This document shows positions 7,908 through 15,722 of a DNA stretch of 31,030 nt, one piece after another. The stretch is from JBBRZF01 sp038236965 (GTDB lineage Bacteria > Acidobacteriota > Terriglobia > Terriglobales > Acidobacteriaceae). The translations under genes were made by a program, and so were the position numbers. A model generated the notes under the pieces. It worked only from the letters and a program-made list of their open reading frames with translations. It did no database searches and was not told where the DNA came from. Each line of letters begins with the position of its first letter. Within the stretch, counting starts at the first letter, position 1. Location of the stretch: NCBI GenBank assembly GCA_038236965.1, contig JBBRZF010000022.1, forward strand, positions 1 to 31,030. Reading direction: 5' to 3'.

Positions 7908-9239
7908 GTGAGTTCAGAGAACAAGACGTTTTATATCGAAACCTTTGGCTGTCAGATGAACTTCCATGACTCGGAAAAAGTCGTGGGAACGCTCATCTCG
8001 GAAGGCTATCGGCAGGTGCAGTCGGAGCAAGAGGCAGACCTCATCTTCTATAACACCTGCTCGATCCGCGACAAAGCCGAGCAGAAGGTCTTCAATCGTC
8101 TGAACGATTACAAAAAGCTGGTGAAGCAGGGAAAGAAGTTCGCCGTCATCGGATGTGTGGCGCAACAGGAAGGCGAAAAGATCTTCGAGCGCGCACCTTA
8201 CGTCTCACTGGTCGCAGGCTCTGCCAGCTACAGCAATCTGGACAAGATGTTGGTGCAGATCGAATCCGGCCAACGCGCTACAGGCCTTGACGATCGCCAG
8301 ACCGATCTCACCTTCGAAACCGAGTTCACTGCGCGCACCAATCAGCATCGCGGATACATCACCATCATCGAAGGCTGCGACAAGTTCTGCGCCTATTGCG
8401 TTGTGCCCTATACGCGCGGCAAAGAACGTAGCCGGACGTCAGAGTCTGTGCTGGCCGAAGCGCGCAAGATGGCCGACGCCGGGTATACCGATATCCAACT
8501 GCTTGGGCAAAACGTGAATTCCTTCCACGACCCCACGGGAAAGAAGACCTTTGCCGAACTGCTGACCGCGGTCGGTGAAGTCACTGGAATCCGTCGAGTG
8601 CGTTTCACCACTTCGCATCCGCGCGATTTCACCCGGGACATCGTGGACGCCATTGATGCCCTGCCCACACTTTGCGACCACGTTCATCTTCCAGTGCAGA
8701 GCGGGAGTTCTCGCGTGCTCTCCGCGATGTTTCGCGAATACACTCGCGAGCAATACCTGGAACGCATCGCGTGGCTGAAGTCCACCCGCAATCGCAATAT
8801 CTCGCTCACCACGGATATCATCGTCGGCTTTCCCGGCGAGACCGAAGCCGAATTCGAAGAGTCACTCGCGTTGATGGAGGAAGTTCAGTTCGACGCCATC
8901 TTTTCCTTCAAGTACTCGCCGCGCCCCAATACACCGGCGCTCAAATACATCGACAGCATCTCGGAAGAAGAGAAGACGCGTCGCCTCGGAATACTGAACG
9001 AGCGTCAGCGCGAGATTCAACGCGCCAATTACGCCAGGCACCTGGGGGAGATCATTGAAGTGATGGTCGAAGGCTACAACGAGATCCGTGGGCAGGTGAT
9101 TGGTCGCACCTCGCAGAACAAGACGCTGAATTTCAGCGTTCCTGCCGATTTCTCCCGCCCCGCTTTGGGTTCGTACCTCTCAGCGAAGGTGACGAAGACG
9201 CTGCCCAACAGCCTCGTTGGCGAAATGGTTATCGCCTGA
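7908..9239 (+). CDS. miaB: tRNA-2-methylthio-N6-dimethylallyladenosine synthase
   Basis: 443 residues. Radical-SAM methylthiotransferase that adds a methylthio group to i6A37 of tRNAs reading UNN codons. The UPF0004 N-terminal domain has Cys15, Cys51 and Cys83 for the auxiliary cluster. The radical-SAM motif C-x3-C-x2-C is at Cys157, 161 and 164 (C-D-K-F-C-A-Y-C), followed by the family's V-V-P-Y-T-R-G-x-E-x-S-R. The last 70 residues form a TRAM RNA-binding domain. It starts with GTG at 7908; AAGGAT at 7892-7897 gives a 10-base spacing and the N-terminus matches the family. A TATACT box at 7866-7871 could be its -10, but no clear -35 is visible. Confidence 0.96.
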   Translation: MSSENKTFYIETFGCQMNFHDSEKVVGTLISEGYRQVQSEQEADLIFYNTCSIRDKAEQKVFNRLNDYKKLVKQGKKFAVIGCVAQQEGEKIFERAPYVSLVAGSASYSNLDKMLVQIESGQRATGLDDRQTDLTFETEFTARTNQHRGYITIIEGCDKFCAYCVVPYTRGKERSRTSESVLAEARKMADAGYTDIQLLGQNVNSFHDPTGKKTFAELLTAVGEVTGIRRVRFTTSHPRDFTRDIVDAIDALPTLCDHVHLPVQSGSSRVLSAMFREYTREQYLERIAWLKSTRNRNISLTTDIIVGFPGETEAEFEESLALMEEVQFDAIFSFKYSPRPNTPALKYIDSISEEEKTRRLGILNERQREIQRANYARHLGEIIEVMVEGYNEIRGQVIGRTSQNKTLNFSVPADFSRPALGSYLSAKVTKTLPNSLVGEMVIA

Positions 9240-9345
9240 ACGTTCCCGGCTGAACCAGGAAGTCCACCGGTAAGAGAGCGCTCCTCCGTTTCCGCAGAAG
9301 CATCCAACGGAGTATCCTGATTTCTAGTTTCAGTGGGAGGTCGCC

Positions 9346-9834
9346 ATGGCCGAAGTCGAAATGAAGATTCGCGGGCTTATGATGGACCCGGTCACGAATA
9401 TGCCCATCGTTATTCTTAAAGACGTGGAAGGCGAATCCGTGTTGCCGATCTGGGTCGGCATCTACGAGGCCAACGCCATCGCGCTCGAGATCGAAAAAGT
9501 GATGACGCCTCGTCCCATGACCCACGATCTCATCAAGAATATGTTGACCGGGCTCAACGCGCAGGTACACAAAGTAGTCGTGACCGAGTTGAAGGACGAC
9601 ACTTTTTTTGCTGTCATCTTCACCGAGCACGAGGGCCACATCGTGAGCATCGATTCGCGCCCCAGCGACGCGCTCGCGCTGGCCTTGCGAGTGGATTGCC
9701 CCATCTACGTGGACGACGAAGTATTGCGCAACTCCAAGCTGGCTTCCGCGATGAGCGACCGCTTGAATTCCGATGATTTGCGCAAATGGCTGGAAGGTCT
9801 GAACGATGACGACCTCGGCCGTTACAAAATGTGA
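9346..9834 (+). CDS. Bifunctional nuclease family protein (DUF151)
   Basis: 162 residues. The bifunctional-nuclease (BFN) domain covers about 5-135: V-L-P-I-W-V-G-x-x-E-A-x-A-I near residues 30-45, then P-R-P-M-T-H-D-L, and the conserved S-R-P-S-D-A-L-A-L-A near 103-112. Plant and some bacterial members have been reported to cleave RNA and DNA, but the role in bacteria is poorly defined and activity here is inferred from family only. The C-terminal 30 residues are acidic and helical, resembling a UvrB/UvrC-interaction-type tail, though weakly. The ATG at 9346 follows GGGAGG by 5 bases. Its neighbour 7 bp downstream is a small unknown that is probably cotranslated. Confidence 0.88.
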   Translation: MAEVEMKIRGLMMDPVTNMPIVILKDVEGESVLPIWVGIYEANAIALEIEKVMTPRPMTHDLIKNMLTGLNAQVHKVVVTELKDDTFFAVIFTEHEGHIVSIDSRPSDALALALRVDCPIYVDDEVLRNSKLASAMSDRLNSDDLRKWLEGLNDDDLGRYKM

Positions 9835-9841
9835 TCTAACA

Positions 9842-10153
9842 ATGGACGCAGCCGAACAACTGCAGAAAATCTACTTAGCGGGATTCGAGTTACAAACCTT
9901 CGACCGCTACCCGCAAGCAATCGCCGTGATACGAGACGGATGCATCGCCCTGATGCAGGCGCAGCCCAGCGGATTGCAGATGGTGGGCTTTCCCGGTTGG
10001 CGCATGGGCGAACTGCTGGGCGTACTCGTGGAGCGAGATGGCAAGCAGGTATTTCAGGCCAAGCAGGAATTCATAGAAGCAACTCCGGAACGCCTGGAAT
10101 CGCTGAATCGCTTTTCCAAAGACCTGAAACAACTGCTTGCGCCAACGGCGTAA
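9842..10153 (+). CDS. Small conserved-looking protein, function unknown
   Basis: 103 residues. The ATG at 9842 lies 7 bp after the nuclease stop; the longer in-frame reading from 9806 would overlap that gene. No signal peptide or membrane segment. It looks like a compact alpha/beta protein: Y-P-Q-A-I-A-V-I-R-D-G-C-I-A-L-M then G-W-R-M-G-E-L-L-G-V-L-V-E-R-D-G-K-Q-V-F-Q-A-K. I know no family for it. The tight spacing suggests it works with, or is at least made alongside, the DUF151 protein. It converges with the esterase gene, with only 10 bp between the two stops and no hairpin visible there. Confidence 0.7.
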   Translation: MDAAEQLQKIYLAGFELQTFDRYPQAIAVIRDGCIALMQAQPSGLQMVGFPGWRMGELLGVLVERDGKQVFQAKQEFIEATPERLESLNRFSKDLKQLLAPTA

Positions 10154-10163
10154 CTTCCGCTCG

Positions 10164-11699
10164 TTACTGTTTTCTCGCGGCGACCTCTGCCATTTCCTTG
10201 GCGATGTTTTCTTCCAGCCCACCCTTGTACAGGTCGAAATGGCTGCGTCCTTCGAGGTAGGTGAACTTCGCTTCGCCGCCTAACTCTTGCAGCGTCTTGT
10301 CCAGCAGATGAGCGGGGCCGTCGAGATGGAAGGTGTCGGCCGTACCCACGATGAGATGTATCTTGCCCTTCAGGTCCGGCCCGATCTCGTTCCAATGCGT
10401 GCGCAGCAGATGTGCAATGTCGTAGTTCTCCTCCCAATACTTCACCACTGCGGGATCGATCTCGCCGCTGTCGCGGTCGAACATCGGCATGGGGCGTCCA
10501 TCCTTGCCGCGCGGACTGAAGACCCAATCGAAGGAAGAGAACTGCCCTCCGTACGCGCCCAGCACGCGTTCCTGTTTCGCGTAGGTTTCCAACGAAATCA
10601 CTTCCTTATCACCCATGCGCACCAGCATGTAGGGCGAGCCATCCGGCTTGCGATAAATGTTCTTGCCTTTCAGCAGATCCGGCCCCGTGAAATCGCGGAA
10701 GTCGCTTGGGTCGGGCGATGTTGACCACGTGCCGCCGAAGACTTTTGGATACGCAACTTGCAGCCACAAGGTCGCCCATCCTCCGGAGGAGTGTCCGGTG
10801 AGGAAGCGTGCATTGGTGCGCGCGTCCATGCGGTACTTCTGTTCGAGGAAGGGAATCAGCTCCAATGTCAGCGCGTGGCCCCAGGGTCCATTGTTCACCG
10901 AGTCGGCAAACTCGTGCGTCCCGCCCGGACAGCTTTCGTCCAGCAGCACGTAAATCATCGGAGGCAGATTGCCGCTCTTCATGCCCTCCGCATAACTCAT
11001 TCCGTAAGGACCGGCAAGCGTCCCCAGGTCCGCGCCAAATCCGGGTGTCATATAAACCGTCGGATATTTGCCTGCGGTGGTCGCATAGTTGGGCGGCAAG
11101 ACGACTACGCCGCGCATGGCGATGGGGCGTCCCCAGAACTTGGAGAGCGAAGGACTGACGAAGTCAATAAACTCCGCGCCCGGTTGTAACTCTATTTTCT
11201 GCTCTGGTACACGCGCGGTCAGTTCCAGCGCGACCGGAGCTGTATTCGCAGGCGTTAACGCCTTCAGTTCGTTCACTGAACTTTTCAGGTCGCCCGCGGT
11301 GTAAAGCTGATAGGCAGCGTTGTGGTCCACATCCAGCAGTGCCATCACAAAATATTTTCTCGCTGGCAGTTTTGAGACCGGCGCAGGGAACGCCATATCG
11401 TCGGGATCAACTTCCACGCTGGTGCCCGGCGCAAGGTTCGTTATCTCTTTTGCCACGATGGAGACTTCGTTCGGATCTTCATCAGACGGACGCAGCGCAT
11501 CCTTCTTTCCCGCTGTTTTCGAAACAAGAATTAGCAGCCGCCCCGAGACAGGAGTCTTGCTCAGCTCAGGCGAGAGCGTCACGTTGAAGCGCAAGCGTGT
11601 GCCTGGCGATTTCGTCGCGGGCTTTCTGGGCGCGCCAGCCGCGACGGTGAGGAGGGAACAGAGCAGCAGGGTCGTGAGCGACATCTTTCGAATTCGCAT
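10164..11699 (-). CDS. Secreted esterase, alpha/beta-hydrolase (PF00756-like)
   Basis: 511 residues from the ATG at 11699, chosen because M-R-I-R-K-M-S-L-T-T-L-L-L-C begins a clean signal peptide. The frame runs on to 11867 but would then overlap the divergent gene. After the signal come about 170 residues of beta-rich sequence, then a putative-esterase (esterase D/enterochelin-esterase-like) domain from about 175. The nucleophile is Ser304 in G-H-S-S-G; a C-terminal G-T-A-D-T-F-H and R-S-H-F-D probably give the acid and His. Substrate unknown; it acts outside the cytoplasm. No Shine-Dalgarno precedes the ATG, but TACAAT lies 8 bp upstream (plus-strand 11708-11713) with TGAACA 18 bp further, so the mRNA may be leaderless. 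Confidence 0.85.
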   Translation of the reverse strand: MRIRKMSLTTLLLCSLLTVAAGAPRKPATKSPGTRLRFNVTLSPELSKTPVSGRLLILVSKTAGKKDALRPSDEDPNEVSIVAKEITNLAPGTSVEVDPDDMAFPAPVSKLPARKYFVMALLDVDHNAAYQLYTAGDLKSSVNELKALTPANTAPVALELTARVPEQKIELQPGAEFIDFVSPSLSKFWGRPIAMRGVVVLPPNYATTAGKYPTVYMTPGFGADLGTLAGPYGMSYAEGMKSGNLPPMIYVLLDESCPGGTHEFADSVNNGPWGHALTLELIPFLEQKYRMDARTNARFLTGHSSGGWATLWLQVAYPKVFGGTWSTSPDPSDFRDFTGPDLLKGKNIYRKPDGSPYMLVRMGDKEVISLETYAKQERVLGAYGGQFSSFDWVFSPRGKDGRPMPMFDRDSGEIDPAVVKYWEENYDIAHLLRTHWNEIGPDLKGKIHLIVGTADTFHLDGPAHLLDKTLQELGGEAKFTYLEGRSHFDLYKGGLEENIAKEMAEVAARKQ

Positions 11700-11790
11700 G
11701 GTGTTGAATTGTACGTGGAAGCGATCCAGGATGTTCAGCTCACAAACGTTTTTCTGCACCTCGTGAAAAAGCGTACGCATCTCATCCCCC

Positions 11791-12528
11791 ATGAAGAAAG
11801 CAGCGCTATTCCTTTTCGTCCTGCTGTTCGCCCTCTCCAGTTTCGCCGCTGACGGCAAGCAGGTCACCTACAAGAGCGGCAATGAAACCGTTTCCGGCAT
11901 GTTGTACACACCCGCCGGCAAAGGCCCATTCCCGGCTCTGGTCGTCATCCACGAGTGGTACGGACTCAACGACTGGGTGAAGGAGCAAGCCTCCAAACTT
12001 GCGGACCAAGGTTATGAGACGCTGGCCATCGATCTCTATCGCGGTCACGTCGCCACCACGGGCGACGAGGCGCACGAGTTGATGCGCGGCGTTCCTGAAG
12101 ATCGCGCCTCCCGCGACCTGACCTCGGCCTTCGATTTTTTGTCTGCGCAAAAAGGTGTGGACCCGAAACGCCTGGGCGGTATCGGTTGGTGCATGGGCGG
12201 CGGATACGCGCTGAATCTGGCCATCAGCGAGCCACGCCTGAAGACAGTCGTCATCAACTACGGACACCTCGCCTCGGACGACGCCACGCTGAAAAAGATC
12301 AATGCCAACGTGCTCGGAATCTTCGGCGGCAAGGACCGCGGCATTCCTCCCGACTCCGTTCGACAGTTTGAAAAGCAGCTCAAGGCGCTCGGCAAACCCG
12401 TCGAGATACACATCTATGACGACGCAGGCCACGGCTTCCAGAATCCCAATAACAAGGACGGCTACAACGCCGCCGACGCAAAGGACGCCTGGGGGAGGAT
12501 CACCGCCTTTTTGAAGAAGAACTTGTAA
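11791..12528 (+). CDS. Secreted dienelactone hydrolase family protein
   Basis: 245 residues. Signal peptide about 1-20 (M-K-K-A-A-L-F-L-F-V, A-A-D cleavage region). The rest is a dienelactone-hydrolase alpha/beta fold: Glu55 in I-H-E-W-Y-G, nucleophile Cys134 in G-W-C-M-G-G-G, Asp182 in G-G-K-D and His214 in G-H-G-F. The family usually opens lactones in chloroaromatic breakdown, but many members are general esterases, and an exported one is unlikely to belong to that pathway. It is divergent from the other secreted hydrolase (91 bp between the starts), so the two may be regulated together. No strong Shine-Dalgarno is seen before the ATG. Confidence 0.9.
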   Translation: MKKAALFLFVLLFALSSFAADGKQVTYKSGNETVSGMLYTPAGKGPFPALVVIHEWYGLNDWVKEQASKLADQGYETLAIDLYRGHVATTGDEAHELMRGVPEDRASRDLTSAFDFLSAQKGVDPKRLGGIGWCMGGGYALNLAISEPRLKTVVINYGHLASDDATLKKINANVLGIFGGKDRGIPPDSVRQFEKQLKALGKPVEIHIYDDAGHGFQNPNNKDGYNAADAKDAWGRITAFLKKNL

Positions 12529-12541
12529 TTGAAAATCGCGC

Positions 12542-12576
12542 AGTCGAGGTGCTAGTTTCTTACTGACACCTCGACT
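12542..12576 (+). repeat. Perfect inverted repeat before the fluoride riboswitch
   Basis: Arms 12542-12551 and 12567-12576 (10 bp, AGTCGAGGTG and its complement) enclose a 15-base loop. It begins 13 bp after the hydrolase stop and ends one base before the riboswitch. There is no T-run after it, so it is not a standard terminator. It may be an mRNA 3'-end hairpin or an operator. Confidence 0.6.
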
Positions 12577-12577
12577 C

Positions 12578-12630
12578 GGCGATGGAGTTCGCCATAACCG
12601 CTGGACTTCGTTCCGGCTGATGACTCCTAC
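12578..12630 (+). promoter_or_regulatory. Fluoride riboswitch (crcB motif)
   Basis: The sequence fits the conserved crcB-RNA pattern: GGCGATGG at 12578-12585, closing TTCGCC at 12588-12593, ATAACCGC next, and the signature GGCTGATGACTCCTAC at 12615-12630. The hallmark pseudoknot can form between GGAGT (12584-12588) and ACTCC (12623-12627). It lies 24 bases ahead of the crcB start codon, as expected. Fluoride binding (as a Mg-fluoride cluster) switches expression on. No terminator hairpin with a T-run follows, so control is probably at translation. Confidence 0.95.
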
Positions 12631-12654
12631 CAATCAATGTTGGAGGAACTCACC

Positions 12655-13029
12655 ATGCTGGCTTACCTCTGGGTCTCACTCGGTGCTGTCATAGGCGCGT
12701 GCGCCCGTTACATGTTAAGTCGCTTCGCCGCCAAAATACTTTCTCCAGACTTTCCTTACGGCACCTTGTTCATCAATGTCAGCGGCAGTCTGCTGCTTGG
12801 CTGGTTCATGATATGGAGCACCGAGCGCGCCATGCCCGACCCGCGCTGGCGACTCGCATTGGCCATCGGCTTCTGCGGTTCCTACACCACCTTCAGCAGC
12901 TACGCCTTCGAAAGCTTCGCCTACTTCGAGCAGGGACATTACCTGCTCTTCGCAGGGAATGTGCTCACCAACAACGTGCTCTGCATGGTTGCTATTTTGG
13001 CGGGTGCGGCGCTCGCGCGTGCAATGTAG
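12655..13029 (+). CDS. crcB: Fluoride ion channel/exporter
   Basis: 124 residues with four membrane helices, the normal size for CrcB/FluC (fluc) channels, which work as antiparallel dimers and let toxic fluoride leave the cell. Family motifs visible: G-A-x-x-G-A-C-A-R-Y near residues 10-19, G-T-L-F-I-N-V-S-G-S near 37-46 with the pore Asn, and G-F-C-G-S-Y-T-T-F-S-S-Y near 77-88 with the Phe-box and Na-site region. ATG at 12655 is preceded by TGGAGG at 12641-12646, a better start than the in-frame ATG-like codon at 12637 that would precede this site. It is under the fluoride riboswitch and is followed 21 bp later by the DUF190 gene. Confidence 0.95.
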   Translation: MLAYLWVSLGAVIGACARYMLSRFAAKILSPDFPYGTLFINVSGSLLLGWFMIWSTERAMPDPRWRLALAIGFCGSYTTFSSYAFESFAYFEQGHYLLFAGNVLTNNVLCMVAILAGAALARAM

Positions 13030-13050
13030 AATCCCGAGGACGAGGCACCG

Positions 13051-13368
13051 ATGGCCTTACAGATCACGATGTACCTGAACGAATCCGATGAATACAACCG
13101 ACGCCCGCTCTATATCGCGTTGCTCAATTACCTGCGCGAAGAAAATGTCGCCGGAGCCACCGTCTTCCACTCCGTCGCAGGATTCACCGGACGCATGCGC
13201 GTGAAGACCGCGTCGCTCGTCGAGGCCGGAGGCAAACTCCCGCTGGTGTTGACCTTTGTAGATGCGGATGAACACGTTGCGCGGGTGTTGCCCAGATTAA
13301 AGGAAATGGCCCCGCATCGCCTCATCATTCGCGAAAACGTGGTGGTAGAGCAGGGAAGCTTGGACTAG
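13051..13368 (+). CDS. DUF190 protein paired with crcB
   Basis: 105 residues. Matches DUF190 by its start (M-Y-L-N-E-S-D-E-Y-x-x-R-P-L-Y) and the core V-A-G-A-T-V-F-H-S-V-A-G-F-T-G, then L-P-L-V-L-T-F-V-D. Known DUF190 structures have a ferredoxin-like fold related to PII signalling proteins. Genes of this family commonly accompany crcB. Its role in fluoride tolerance is not established; a regulator or cytoplasmic partner of the channel is a reasonable guess. It is cytoplasmic and translated from ATG at 13051 with GAGG upstream, on the same riboswitch-controlled message. Confidence 0.92.
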   Translation: MALQITMYLNESDEYNRRPLYIALLNYLREENVAGATVFHSVAGFTGRMRVKTASLVEAGGKLPLVLTFVDADEHVARVLPRLKEMAPHRLIIRENVVVEQGSLD

Positions 13369-13391
13369 ATCTCGTTTTCGCTCGAAAAGAA

Positions 13392-13417
13392 TAACGCCGC
13401 CCTCTAAGGCGGCGTTA
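13392..13417. terminator. Terminator between convergent DUF190 and glycine-zipper genes
   Basis: Perfect 10-bp stem (13392-13401 with 13408-13417) and a 6-base loop. On the minus strand it runs into TTCTTTTCG, a better T-tract than the plus side (GATTTCG), so it probably serves both genes and works best for the minus one. Confidence 0.85.
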
Positions 13418-13434
13418 GATTTCGTGTAGCGAAG

Positions 13435-14406
13435 TTAACGCGAATTTCCGGAAGCGGGCAGCGTGACCATTTGATCTAGGCGCAGACGCAGTCCGGTATT
13501 CGCAGGCAGTTCAACATCCTTGCCGCCGTTGGCCAGAACGTAACCGCCGCCGGCGATAGCGCCGATGGCGAGTCCTTTCAGTGCGCCTCCGAAGATGAGT
13601 CCTGCAACCGTGCCGATACCGGCGCCAATTCCCACATCTTTCGCGGTATTCGTTCCCGTATTTTTTCCTGTTACCTGGCCTTCTTCATTGGTATTGGCCG
13701 ATTGCTTGCCACCCTTCGCGTCGCTCACGCCGAGTAGGGAAGCCTGAATGGGAACCGTCGTCCCATTCGATAACTCGATGTCGGTGAAGCGCAAGGTCAG
13801 CTGGCCCTTGCCACGGACCGACGGCAGAGTCTTGCCGGCCTGAACGCTGCCGACTTTTCCGCGCACCTTGGTCCCTATTGGCACCAGCACCTCACCATTG
13901 CCGTTGCGCAAAGCCTGCGTCAGAGTCGCTGTAAAGGGCTGGTCAATCTGCGAAGTCTTACTGCTGAGCGGCGTATCCAGCGTGGCATTCACTTCCGCGC
14001 CGACGGGAATCGTGCGCGCCATGGGAATATGCGTTACAGGGCCGGGACGCGAACCCAACGGCGCATTTCCCTGGTTCTGCGGAGTCGTTGCTGGAGGCAA
14101 CGTGTCGCGGCCTGCATTCGTTTGCGGATTGACGTTGGCAGGAGATTCTTGCGGCGCGATTTGCTGCGTCGGATTCTGTGCCGGCTGCGTCGCGGGTTGC
14201 GACGGCGTCGAATTCTGCGGATATTGATTCTGTTCCCCGCCTTGTTGCTGGCTGTCTGGAGCTGGCGCCGGCGGAATTGTGCCGATTGGCGACGTGGACG
14301 GAGCCGATTGCTGTTGCGGTGTTTGCGATGCCGCACTCTGCGTCTGAGCCACTGACATTGACGATGACAACAAGGATATAACAGCTAAAAGGGCAGTCGG
14401 GCGCAT
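13435..14406 (-). CDS. Envelope protein with TrbI-like domain and glycine zipper
   Basis: 323 residues. ATG at 14406 has a strong GGAGGAG Shine-Dalgarno 3-4 bases upstream. Signal peptide about 1-20 (cleavage near V-A-Q). Residues 21-125 are a low-complexity Gln/Pro/Asn/Ser linker. From about 130 a beta-rich domain resembles the TrbI/VirB10 C-terminal region: I-P-V-G-A-E-V-N-A-T-L-D-T-P-L-S-S, then V-L-V-P-I-G-T-K-V-R-G and G-Q-L-T-L-R-F. Near 258-292 comes a glycine-zipper hydrophobic stretch (G-I-G-A-G-I-G-T-V-A-G), as in outer-membrane assembly or lysis-type proteins. No conjugation genes are near, so it is probably a cell-envelope structural protein and not part of a secretion machine. 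Function unknown. Confidence 0.8.
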   Translation of the reverse strand: MRPTALLAVISLLSSSMSVAQTQSAASQTPQQQSAPSTSPIGTIPPAPAPDSQQQGGEQNQYPQNSTPSQPATQPAQNPTQQIAPQESPANVNPQTNAGRDTLPPATTPQNQGNAPLGSRPGPVTHIPMARTIPVGAEVNATLDTPLSSKTSQIDQPFTATLTQALRNGNGEVLVPIGTKVRGKVGSVQAGKTLPSVRGKGQLTLRFTDIELSNGTTVPIQASLLGVSDAKGGKQSANTNEEGQVTGKNTGTNTAKDVGIGAGIGTVAGLIFGGALKGLAIGAIAGGGYVLANGGKDVELPANTGLRLRLDQMVTLPASGNSR

Positions 14407-14565
14407 AACTCCTCCATTTACATGGAACCCATGGTTAGAACCAAAGTTGCAGAATCAAGGTTGGCTGCCGTGCCTGGCGAGGCCTCTTAATGAGGGTCGC
14501 GGTGTTATGATACCGAAAGCAGAATCGCTGGATGCCGAGGTAGCATCCAATCGCCTGGAGATTGA

Positions 14566-14940
14566 ATGAGCGCAACGCAGCAGAAGAAACCGCGAGTATT
14601 GGTAGTTGACGACGAACGGGTGATTGCCGACACGCTCGCCATCATCCTCAACCAGGCCGGATTCGAGGCCTCGGCCGTCTACACCGGAACGGGTGCCGTA
14701 GATACGGCACGCGAAGTGCGCCCCGACCTCATTATCAGTGACGTCATCATGCCGGACATGAATGGCATCGAAGCCGCGATCCGCATTCGCGGATTTCTTC
14801 CCGCTTGCAAGATATTGCTTTTCTCCGGACAGGCCGCCACCGCCGACCTGCTGGAAAGCGCCCGAGCCAGGGGCCACGAATTCGAAATCCTTGCCAAGCC
14901 CGTCCACCCGCAGGACCTGCTGGCGAAGCTGAGAGAGTAG
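14566..14940 (+). CDS. Stand-alone response-regulator receiver protein
   Basis: 124 residues, a single CheY-like receiver domain with no output domain. Acidic pair Asp15-Asp16, phospho-acceptor Asp59 in I-I-S-D-V-I-M-P-D-M-N-G, switch Ser87 in L-L-F-S-G and Lys111 in A-K-P are all present, so it should be phosphorylatable. ATG at 14566 follows GGAG by 5 bases. No histidine kinase is in the window, so its partner is encoded elsewhere. It presumably acts by protein-protein contact. A hairpin terminator follows 57 bp after the stop. Confidence 0.93.
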   Translation: MSATQQKKPRVLVVDDERVIADTLAIILNQAGFEASAVYTGTGAVDTAREVRPDLIISDVIMPDMNGIEAAIRIRGFLPACKILLFSGQAATADLLESARARGHEFEILAKPVHPQDLLAKLRE

Positions 14941-14996
14941 GGAAGGCAGATCCGATAAGTTGGTTAGCGGATAAATTGGTGATTTACTCCAGAATC

Positions 14997-15030
14997 AAAG
15001 GCCAGGCATAACGCCCTGGCCTTTGCTTTT
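14997..15030. terminator. Terminator after the response regulator
   Basis: Perfect 10-bp stem AAAGGCCAGG (14997-15006) with its complement (15015-15024), 8-base loop, then TTTGCTTTT-like T-rich sequence. Lies between convergent genes (recR ends at 15077) and may serve both. Confidence 0.88.
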
Positions 15031-15076
15031 GAACCTGAATTACCCAATTACCAATTACGGATTTACCAACTGCTCT

Positions 15077-15676
15077 TCAAATCTCTCTCCGACCTTCCAT
15101 TGCCTTGGACATGGTCACTTCATCGGCATATTCGATGTCACTGCCAGCAGGGATTCCCGTGGCGATGCGCGTCACCTTCACCCCAGAACTCTTCAGCAGG
15201 CGCGAGAGGTACATCGCGGTCGCCTCGCCTTCTACGGTGGGATTCGTCGCGAGGATCACTTCATCGGCCGCGTCGTTCTCCACCCGGCGAAGCAGGTTGC
15301 CGATGCGCAATTGCTCCGGGGCTACGCCGTGTATGGGAGAGAGGGCGCCGTGCAGCACATGGTAGGCGCCGTTGTAGTTGCGCGTCTTTTCTATGGCGGC
15401 CACGTTGGTCGGTTCTTCCACCACGCAGATCACCCGCTGGTTGCGCGACTCACTGATGCAGTACAGGCACGGATCAACGTCGGTGATGTTGTTGCAGGTA
15501 GAGCACAGCCGAAGCGATGCCTTAACGTGGCGGATGGCTACGGCCAATGCTTCCGCATCGTCGTCGTTCGAGCGCAGGATATGGAATGCAAATCGCTGCG
15601 CGCTCTTCGAGCCGACGCCGGGCAGTTTCTTCAGTTCATCGATCAATCGAGCCATGGGCTCGGCAAACTTTGACAA
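15077..15676 (-). CDS. recR: Recombination protein RecR
   Basis: 199 residues from a TTG at 15676, chosen because GGAG lies 6 bases upstream and the product then begins S-K-F-A-E-P-M-A-R-L-I-D-E-L, with the normal RecR length of about 200. The longer frame to 15754 would run back into ebfC. RecR works with RecO/RecF to load RecA at gaps. Visible: N-terminal HhH (L-P-G-V-G-S-K-S-A-Q-R), C4 zinc finger at Cys58, 61, 70 and 73, and a Toprim domain starting near I-C-V-V-E-E-P. Third gene of the dnaX-ebfC-recR operon, 46 bp after ebfC. Confidence 0.95.
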   Translation of the reverse strand: MSKFAEPMARLIDELKKLPGVGSKSAQRFAFHILRSNDDDAEALAVAIRHVKASLRLCSTCNNITDVDPCLYCISESRNQRVICVVEEPTNVAAIEKTRNYNGAYHVLHGALSPIHGVAPEQLRIGNLLRRVENDAADEVILATNPTVEGEATAMYLSRLLKSSGVKVTRIATGIPAGSDIEYADEVTMSKAMEGRREI

Positions 15677-15722
15677 TGCAATCTCCAGACGCCGATCGCG
15701 CGGCGTCAGCCAGCAACAGGTT

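Noticed and set aside
11700..11867. N-terminal extension of the esterase
   Set aside because: It would overlap the divergent hydrolase gene and bury the signal peptide inside the protein.
14029..14355. Arg-rich frames on both strands opposite the Gln/Pro linker
   Set aside because: Shadows produced by the low-complexity linker codons of the glycine-zipper protein gene.
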